Source: Candidatus Zixiibacteriota bacterium
Lineage (GTDB): Bacteria; Zixibacteria; MSB-5A5; GN15; PGXB01
Direction: 5' to 3'
Length of the DNA: 14,700 bases
Assembly (NCBI GenBank): GCA_030642025.1
Contig: DAOWOO010000004.1
Span: forward strand, 1-14,700
Positions within the stretch are counted from its first letter, which is position 1; every line of letters starts with the position of its first letter. The notes beneath the pieces were generated by a model, which saw nothing but the letters and a program-made list of their open reading frames with translations, ran no database searches and was not told the origin of the DNA. The translations under genes and the position numbers were made by a program. Shown one piece after another: positions 1 through 7,500 of this stretch.

Positions 1-50
1 ATTGCGTTAAAGTGAAGGAACACAATTCAATCTTATACCAAGGAGGAAGT

Positions 51-860
51 ATGTCTGCCAATCAGAAAAAACTGTTGCCGCTGATGCTGGTCCTGGTGAT
101 GCTCACCGGACTGGTCGGTTGCGGGACTCAGGTGCCGTCCGGGCATCGGGGCGTGTTTTATTACAAGTTCGGCGACGGAACCGAAATGGGGAAAATCTAT
201 CCCGAAGGATTCAACTGGCATCTCCCGTGGAATAATATATTTGTTTACAAGGTCCAGCTTGAGGAACGCAAGGAAGACCTGACCGTGCTTTCATCAGACG
301 GAGCCAGTATCGGGCTGGAGGTTAGCATATGGTTTCGCCCGGAAGCAGCCAGACTGGATTCACTTCAGGTGACCGTCGGCCCCAACTACTATAATGTGGC
401 CATCGCACCGGCTCTTCGAGGTGTTGCCCGATCCGTGGTCGGTCAATATAAGCCGGAGGAGATATACTCCACCAAACGCGAGGCGATTGCCAATGGTATT
501 CTCACTGAATTGCAGGGTATGATGAAAGCCAAATTCATCAGCATTGAAAATGTCATAACTCGAAATGTCAGGCTTCCCGCCAGAATATCCGAGGCCATCA
601 ATGCCAAACTGGCGGCCGACCAGGAACAGCAAAAAATGGAGTTTGTTCTTCTTAAGGAGAAAAGCGAGGCGGAGAGAAAGAGAATCGAAGCCAAGGGTAT
701 TGCCGATTTCCAGAAGATAGTTTCCGCTGGCTTGACACCATCACTATTGAAATGGAAGGGGATTGAGGCAACTGAGAAGCTGGCCTCGTCTCCCAATGCA
801 AAGATAGTTGTAATCGGCAGCGCCAAAGACGGCTTGCCCATTATTCTTGGGAATCAGTAA
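51..860 (+). CDS. Band 7/SPFH (prohibitin-like) domain lipoprotein
   Basis: A 269-residue protein of the band 7/SPFH (prohibitin, stomatin, HflK/C) superfamily, whose members form membrane-attached oligomeric rings or scaffolds. The ATG at 51 is chosen because AAGGAGG lies at 40-46, just upstream; a GTG at 12 in the same frame has no such site and would bury the export signal. Residues 6-23 are a basic-then-hydrophobic signal ending in a lipobox L-V-G-C, so Cys24 is the likely lipidated residue. Gly25 follows, with no Asp retention signal, so outer-membrane sorting is possible. The SPFH core runs from about residue 28 (V-P-S-G-H-R-G-V) to about 190, including the family-like stretch Y-P-E-G-F-N-W-H-L-P-W. 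A charged helix at about 185-225 (K-S-E-A-E-R-K-R-I-E-A-K-G) matches the usual post-SPFH coiled coil, and the tail is short and hydrophobic. The gene is followed by a strong terminator and appears to end its transcript. The family call is firm; the specific role (scaffold, protease partner) is unknown. Confidence 0.88.
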   Translation: MSANQKKLLPLMLVLVMLTGLVGCGTQVPSGHRGVFYYKFGDGTEMGKIYPEGFNWHLPWNNIFVYKVQLEERKEDLTVLSSDGASIGLEVSIWFRPEAARLDSLQVTVGPNYYNVAIAPALRGVARSVVGQYKPEEIYSTKREAIANGILTELQGMMKAKFISIENVITRNVRLPARISEAINAKLAADQEQQKMEFVLLKEKSEAERKRIEAKGIADFQKIVSAGLTPSLLKWKGIEATEKLASSPNAKIVVIGSAKDGLPIILGNQ

Positions 861-872
861 ATCTATTAATAT

Positions 873-914
873 CTCAGGCCGCCGCAGTTTCTGCGGTGGC
901 CTGGGAGTTTCTTT
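873..914 (+). terminator. Rho-independent terminator after the SPFH gene
   Basis: A 15-bp stem pairs 873-887 with 891-905, with two or three G-U wobbles, around a three-base TTT loop. It is followed by a T-rich run (AGTTTCTTT). It begins 13 bases after the stop codon at 858-860, which fits termination of the lipoprotein transcript. Confidence 0.85.
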
Positions 915-1339
915 GCAGTTATAACATATTTTTTTTGCAGTACTGAACTTCTTTGCATACTCTATACAACCCATATGACTGGATAAGCGAACTTCTATTA
1001 ATAATATCTGTGAGCCGAGCAAAAGTATAATCTTAATTAATGATTTACGAGAAATGGCTAACAGATAGTCTTGTAATGTGTTATAATGTGTCTATATGGT
1101 ATATTGGGAGTGCTAAGGCATCATTGTGCCGCCGCCCTAAACTCTTATATATATCCCCGGACATTGGATTTTTGGTGGCAAGGAAATTGCGTTGTTGAAC
1201 AGTGCGAATTAACGATGAATTAGTGATAAGAGGCCAAAGTTTATTGGCCGCCGAGGAAAGCGAAGAATCAAGTAATCGACGGAAAGCCTAATTACCTGCC
1301 TGCTAAGAAGTTGCAGGACGTTTGGACTACAGATATTGC
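915..1339. other. AT-rich intergenic stretch without a recognisable gene
   Basis: I find no ORF with a ribosome-binding site here on either strand. Visible elements are a near-perfect tandem of two 10-mers at 1071-1090 (TTGTAATGTG, then TTATAATGTG), a 6-bp stem GGCCAA/TTGGCC at 1232-1237/1244-1249 with a six-base loop, and a 5-bp stem CCTGC/GCAGG at 1299-1303/1313-1317. Together with the promoter and leader downstream they make up the 697-base gap between the two plus-strand genes. I cannot assign a function; a diverged structured RNA around 1175-1320 is possible but matches no riboswitch consensus I know. Confidence 0.5.
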
Positions 1340-1372
1340 TTGACAATTGAGCGATTAGAGATATATTATAAT
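1340..1372 (+). promoter_or_regulatory. Sigma70-type promoter for the giant secreted protein gene
   Basis: A perfect -35 hexamer TTGACA lies at 1340-1345. Overlapping -10 candidates follow: TATATT at 1362-1367 (16-base spacer) and TATTAT at 1364-1369 (18-base spacer). A perfect TATAAT at 1367-1372 sits 21 bases away, which is too far for this -35. Transcription would begin near 1374-1380, giving a leader of about 180 bases before the ATG at 1558. It is the best promoter I see in the gap and points at the downstream gene. Confidence 0.65.
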
Positions 1373-1469
1373 GGTTTACGACAAGATACTACATATTATT
1401 ACCTATGATCCGGCTCTGCCACTTCGGATTTTTGCGAGGCAAGCTGAAATAGAAAGTGAAGTTATATAC

Positions 1470-1531
1470 CGGCATCATTACGGGGATTTAAAGAATCGAC
1501 ATCAGGTAGTTTCTTTTAAATATTGATGCCG
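1470..1531 (+). promoter_or_regulatory. Two-tier stem-loop in the 5' leader of the giant gene
   Basis: A perfect 8-bp outer stem CGGCATCA (1470-1477) pairs with TGATGCCG (1524-1531). Inside it, ATTTAAAGAA (1486-1495) pairs with TTCTTTTAAAT (1511-1521) as ten base pairs with one bulged T. The arms are joined by an asymmetric internal loop (eight bases on the left, two on the right) and capped by a 15-base loop (1496-1510). It lies within the predicted transcript and ends 17 bases before the GGAGG at 1549-1553, so it could influence translation or mRNA stability. No U-run follows, so it is not an obvious terminator. I recognise no known riboswitch class. Confidence 0.5.
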
Positions 1532-1557
1532 TTGGATCTTAAATTTTTGGAGGAATA

Positions 1558-4500
1558 ATGCGTGAGTTTAGGCTGCTTATAACAGTCGTTTGTACTCTCA
1601 CCTTCATCGCATTCGCCATACCCTTACATGCCGAGGCGCTCGGAGATATTAAATCGGGGGCTACATCGGCACAGATACCGACCGATGATCTATCTGCGGA
1701 TCCCGGGGATAATGATGTTGCGGTACCGCCATTAGCATCTCCCTGTGAAAATTGTCCACCGAATACACCGCCGTATTTCGAAAATTGCGGTGATCAGGAT
1801 ACTTTCTATATCTGTCTGGGCGAGACAATCTATGATACAATTGTCGTCCTGGATGATAATCCGGATCAGGAGATAACCATAACCAGGTCCTACGGGCCGG
1901 GCATATTTATATCGACACCATCGATATCTCCAGCCTATGCTTATTATGAATATACTCCCGATATTGAGGGTGTTTTTTCGATTACCTACACGGCCGTTGA
2001 CAGTGAGGGTGCTTCCGACCAACTTGTCCGGGTTTATGTTATCGGTGAGGATGAAGCACCAGTCATTATTACCAATTACCCGGATTTAACCAAATGCTGG
2101 ATCGGAATGCGGATTGATTTCCAGCTTCTGACAGATGAAAACTTCAGTGATCCGATTGACTGGCAGGTTATTGAGGGTGATGCAACTATTACATCATCGG
2201 GACTGCTGTCTTTCTTTGCCTATGATGACGGTGCATATTGCTTCACAATTGAGGCTTCCGGAATTTGCGGCGCCGATACGGCCGAAGTATGCCTGAATAC
2301 TGTCGATAATGATCCTCCAGAGATTATCAGTTCAGACACCACCTACTACCTGTGTGAGCCTGAGGAAATATGCTTTGATATTGAGGCTTATGACCCCGAA
2401 AACGATACTCTTACAATTACACAGATCGCGGGGCCGGGCATCTTTACCCGTCTTGATAATACTCACGGCCGAACCTGCTTCACCCCGGAAAATGTCGATT
2501 CAGCCGATTATACTTTTATATATGAAGTGGCCGACTCATGCCGGGGCGGTGTTTACAAATGCTCCACCTGTCCGCCGGGACCGCGCGACACGGTAGTTAT
2601 CACGGTTGTGATGGGGCAGATGTTCACTCTTGAATGTCCGGGCGACAGCGCGGTGTTCTTGTGTGAGGAAACCACAATCGGCTTTCCGATTGGAGGTGTG
2701 CCTGCCGACGCCCAGTTGACTCTGACTCCTGCCGAGGCCTGGATTAATAATACGAAAGACACTGTTTTTATATTAGCTGACCGGACAATGCATGAGATAA
2801 TCAAACTGGTTGTCGAGAGTGATTGCGGCAAGGACAGCTGTGAATTCACTCTTAATGCCGAAATGAACCAGCCGCCGGTTGTGACTCTGGGCGGGGATAT
2901 AGAACGATTTCTCTGTGAACCCGAAGAAATCTGCATAGATATTCTCGATTTCTTTGATGTGAACGATAATATTATTGACACTATTATTTCGCCTGAAGGC
3001 GCTGTATTTGACAATATCAACGGTAGAATCTGCTTCACTCCTACAGAATCGGGCGAGTATGCGGTTATCCTTAAGGCTGTTGATGAATGCCAGGCGGAAG
3101 CAATTTCATCGGCAACCGTTACCGTTCAATTCAACAGTCCGCCTCAGGTTTTCGCCCCTGATACATCTATTTTCTTATGCGACCTACCGGTGATGCCGAT
3201 TTGTATCAGCGATTCGATCTACGATCCTGACGACAATATCAGTTTTATTGAAGTTACCGGAGAAGGCGATTATTCCAACGGTTATATCTGTTTCACTCCG
3301 CAGGCGGAAGGCACTATTGAGTTTATCACGCATGTGATCGACGAGTGCGGAGTGGAGGTTTTTCATACGACCCAGGTTGAGATAATACTTAACACACCCC
3401 CTTCAATAAACAAACCGGATGATTTCACCATATTTCAGTGTGAGTGGGCCGAGATCTGCTTTACCGTTACTTTTGATGATATTGATGACAACTTCGTGAT
3501 GGCCTCGGTGTCCGCGCCGGCCTCATATAACCCGCAGGACAACCTGGTTTGTTTCACACCTGACGGTCCCGGGGTTTATGAAATTGAAATAACCGCTCTT
3601 GATGAGTGTACATCAGTAGTAGATACGCTTAAAGTAACGGTTGAAACCGGCACCGCTGCGGTAATAGAATGCCCGACCGACCCGATATATGAAAACCTGT
3701 GCGGCGCGGGAAGGATCTGTTATGACCTTCCGATTACGCCGGATCATGCCGTAATTAATATCGAAGGTGGGACAGGGAACGCTATTTATGAAAACGGGCA
3801 GTTATGCTTTGATGTTGAAACCTCAGGTATATATGAATTTACCGTTACTGCCGAAGCTGAATGCGGCGGTGACGAATGCGTGCTTACATTTGACGTCACG
3901 GTCGATGAAGCGCCTTATGTCGAATGTCCTAACGACACCGCTGTAACCCTCTGTGATCTAGGTGTGGTTTGTTTGCCGATAACCATAGAGCCGGAAAACG
4001 CCGTAATCTTGATCGAGCCGTACGGGATTCTGGACAATGGCAATATCTGTTTCTTTGCCGATGAATCGGAAGTGCATGAAATCACTGTCACCGCAACTAC
4101 GGAATGCGGACAGACATCATGTACCTTTACGGTTGATGTGCATATGAACGAGTTACCCATCGTTTCGACCGAAGATGTATCATACTTCGATTGTTTTTCC
4201 GAAACAGAACATGCATTTGCGATTACAGCCACGGATGCCGAAGATGATGACCTTATCTTTGCGCTTCTTTCTCCATACGGCAGTATCAATTCCGAAACAG
4301 GGGAGATAACCTTTATTCCTGACACAGCCGGTGTTTATTGCTTCGACATTGAGGTCTCTGACGACTGTGGAACCGTACCCGGTACAGTATGCGCAACTGT
4401 CGAATTCAATCATGACCCGGTGGTTGTCTCCGCGCCGGATACAACCGTTACCTCCTGTGTGGCCGCCGAGGTATGTTTTGAAGTTGATGTAAGCGACGAG

Positions 4501-7500
4501 GATGATAACATTGCGTCCATTAAAATAATCAATTATGAAAATGCCGTCTATAATGAGGGCACGGTCTGTTTCGTGCCAAGCGGGAGCGGCACATATACGA
4601 TAATTACACGGGCGACCGATGAATGCGGCGCTTATGATGAAGATACCACGGTTGTCACAGTTGAGATCGGGGATGTCTTCACGCTGGAATGCCCCGGCGA
4701 CCAGTTACTGTTTATCTGTGAGCCGGATACGCTCTGTTTTAATATCGGCGGCATCCCGACCGGTGCGGCGGTTGATATTTTCCCACCATCAGCCTGGTTT
4801 GATTATGAGACAAACTCAGTATGTTTCTATACCAACTGTTCGGTCCAAAAGAACCTTAAAGTGGTTGTCGAGGGCGAGTGTATCAAGGATAGCTGTATGT
4901 TCACGGTCGATGTAACCTTAAACTTTGCGCCTCTGGTTATAATGGCTCCGGATACGAGCCTGATTTTGTGTGAACCGGAGGAAATCGCCATTCCGGTAGC
5001 CATTGGCGATCTCAATTATAATATCGATACGGTTATCGTCTCCGAAGGCGCTACCTACAACATGATTACCGGTATGATATATTTTACTCCCACCCAGACC
5101 GATAATTATATGATTATCGTCCGCGTCATTGATGAGTGTCTGGCCTACGACGATGATACCACGCTGGTATCAGTTGTAATCAACGCGCCGCCGGTGGTGA
5201 CCATGCCGGATGAGGCTGATTTCTTCCTGTGCGAGTTGACCGAGGTTTGTTTCGATCAGGTGACAATTTTCGATGATAATGATGCCATAATCGATTATGA
5301 GGTTTCACCATTCGGAACTTATGATCCGCAATCCGGCAGAGTGTGTTTCCTGCCGCCTGATAGTGGGATATACGAAATAGTTTTGACCGTCACCGATCAC
5401 TGCGGCGCCACCGACAGTGATACAACCGTAGTTCATGTCGGGCTTAACAGCGCCCCGGTGGTCATCTCCGCTCCTGACAGCAGTCTGACGATTTGCGAGT
5501 CCGCCGAGATATGCTTCCCGCTTACCTATGACGATATTGACGGGAATATTGAATCGGTATCAATAACCGAAGGTGGCAGTTTCGCCAATGATACAATCTG
5601 TTTTATCGCCGATGAACAGCGCACCTATGAGATTATTACCATGGTGACAGATATCTGCGGCGCTGTCGGGGTTGACACGACGGTAATACATGTAACCCTT
5701 AATTCTCCACCGGTTATTACGTCACAGGACGATTTCGAGGTTTCGTTGTGTGAATTTGAGACGATATGTGTCAGTATCGAAAGCTATTCAGATGTTGACG
5801 GGAATATCAACTCAATTGTGCCGAATGTCGGCACATACAATCCGCAGACTGATTCGGTATGTTTTCTGCCGGATACGGTCGGTGTTTATACCATAATCAC
5901 CACTATAACCGATACCTGTGAAACCTCTGGCGTCGATACCACCCTGGTTACCGTAACTATGGGGCCGGTGGCGGAAATTGACTGTCCTGATCCGACCAGC
6001 TTCTTTCTCTGCCAGCCGGAAATTGTCTGTGTGGATTTACCGATATATCCTGCCGATGCCGTTGTCACTGTTCCTGACGGTGTAACTTATGAAAACGGTC
6101 AGCTTTGTTTCAATGCCACGGAATCCGGAACATTCCCGGTTAATGTGCTGGCTTCGGCCGAATGCGGCGATGATGAGTGCACGGTTATATTCGAGATTGA
6201 AATCGGCGAGTCGGCGCAGTTAACCTGTCCGGACGATACTGCCGTATTCCTTTGTGAACCGATTCAGATTTGCCGCACAATCGGAGTGGCGCCGCCCGAG
6301 GCTGTTGTATCGGTTTCAGATTTTGCCACATATGATAACGGGGAGGTTTGCTTCACTCCGGATACGGCCGGTCATTATCTGATTGACGTTTCGGCGTCGG
6401 CCGAATGCGGCGATGACGTCTGCAATTTTGCCGTCGATGTTGTCTTTAATTCGACGCCAACTGTCAATGCCGGAGAGGACACCTCGTATTTTCAATGTGT
6501 ATTCGAGGAAATCTGCCGCAAGGTTACACTTGCGGATATTGATAATAATATAGACCATGTAACGGTAACCCTTCACAGCACCGGCGAACCGTTTGGAATT
6601 TTCAATCTGGCAGATTCCACAGTTTGTTTCACTCCCCCTGATGTCGGTATTTATTGTCTTGATATTACCGTGTATGACGAGTGCGGCGAGTCCGCAGTCG
6701 ATGATATATGTATCGAAATAACCACCGGCGAGGTTGCCGAGATAGAATGCGCGGCCGAACCGTATGAATACCACCTCTGCACACCGGAAGATATTTGTAT
6801 CCCTCTGATCGTGACGCCGGAAACAGCCGAAGTTTCGGTTTCTTTCGGGAACTATGCCAATAATGAAATATGTTTCACTGCCGATACGGCCGGTGTTTAC
6901 GTAATCGAGGCAATTGCCGAAGAAGCTTGCGGCTCGGACACCTGTGAAGTGGTTGTGAATATTATCTTTGATGATTACGCCGAAATTATCTGTCCGGATT
7001 TGCCCACTTCGGTGACTCTTTGCGAACCGGATTCGGTCTTTGTGCCGCTGGTCATAAATCCGGTTTCTGCCAATGTAAGCGTATCTCCCGAGGGCATGTA
7101 TGATTTCAGCCGCCATGTGCTTGGATTCGAGGCCGACACCGGCGGTGTATATATGCTTACCGTCATTGCCGAGGCCCCCTGCGGTGCGGATACCTGTCTG
7201 ATTGAGATTGATGTATCAATTATCGGCATACCTGAAATTACCTGTCCGGATGATATTGATACCATGGTTTGCATACCCGAAACCAGCGAGATATGTGTGC
7301 CCGTAATTATTGAGGGAGCCGATTTTACGGTGGAAGTACTGCCCACTGGTATCTTCAGTGGCAATGAAGTCTGTGTCCCGATTAACGGGCCTGATACTTA
7401 TACTATTACGGTTACCGCATCATCAATATGCGGGAGTAATGAATGCACTTTCGATCTGGTGGTTCGTGAAAATCTCGCTCCGGAACTGGTCGTACCTGCC

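Noticed and set aside
12..50. GTG start at 12 for the SPFH lipoprotein
   Set aside because: It would add 13 residues before the signal sequence and has no ribosome-binding site. The ATG at 51 has AAGGAGG correctly placed.
912..957. Three TTTGCA copies (912, 934, 952) as a regulator-binding array
   Set aside because: The spacing is uneven (22 and 18 bases), the flanks are not conserved, and the motif is short enough to recur by chance in T-rich sequence.
1071..1090. Tandem 10-mers TTGTAATGTG/TTATAATGTG as an operator or promoter
   Set aside because: Two imperfect copies in AT-rich DNA are weak evidence, and no well-spaced -35/-10 pair accompanies them.
1175..1320. Possible c-di-GMP (GEMM), lysine or cobalamin riboswitch
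   Set aside because: Short fragments such as GGAAAGCCTA recall conserved riboswitch bases, but the helices and the spacing between conserved blocks do not fit. It also lies upstream of the promoter at 1340.
1371..1526. A 51-codon plus-strand ORF beginning with the ATG at 1371
   Set aside because: It has no Shine-Dalgarno, its ATG overlaps the -10 region so it would start before the expected transcript, and the translation resembles nothing I know. Its end also lies inside the leader stem-loop, which explains the sequence better.
6316..7116. A 266-codon minus-strand ORF inside the giant gene
   Set aside because: It is antisense to repeats whose reading frame is certain. Its translation has no recognisable domain and no ribosome-binding site; it is an effect of repetitive codon use.
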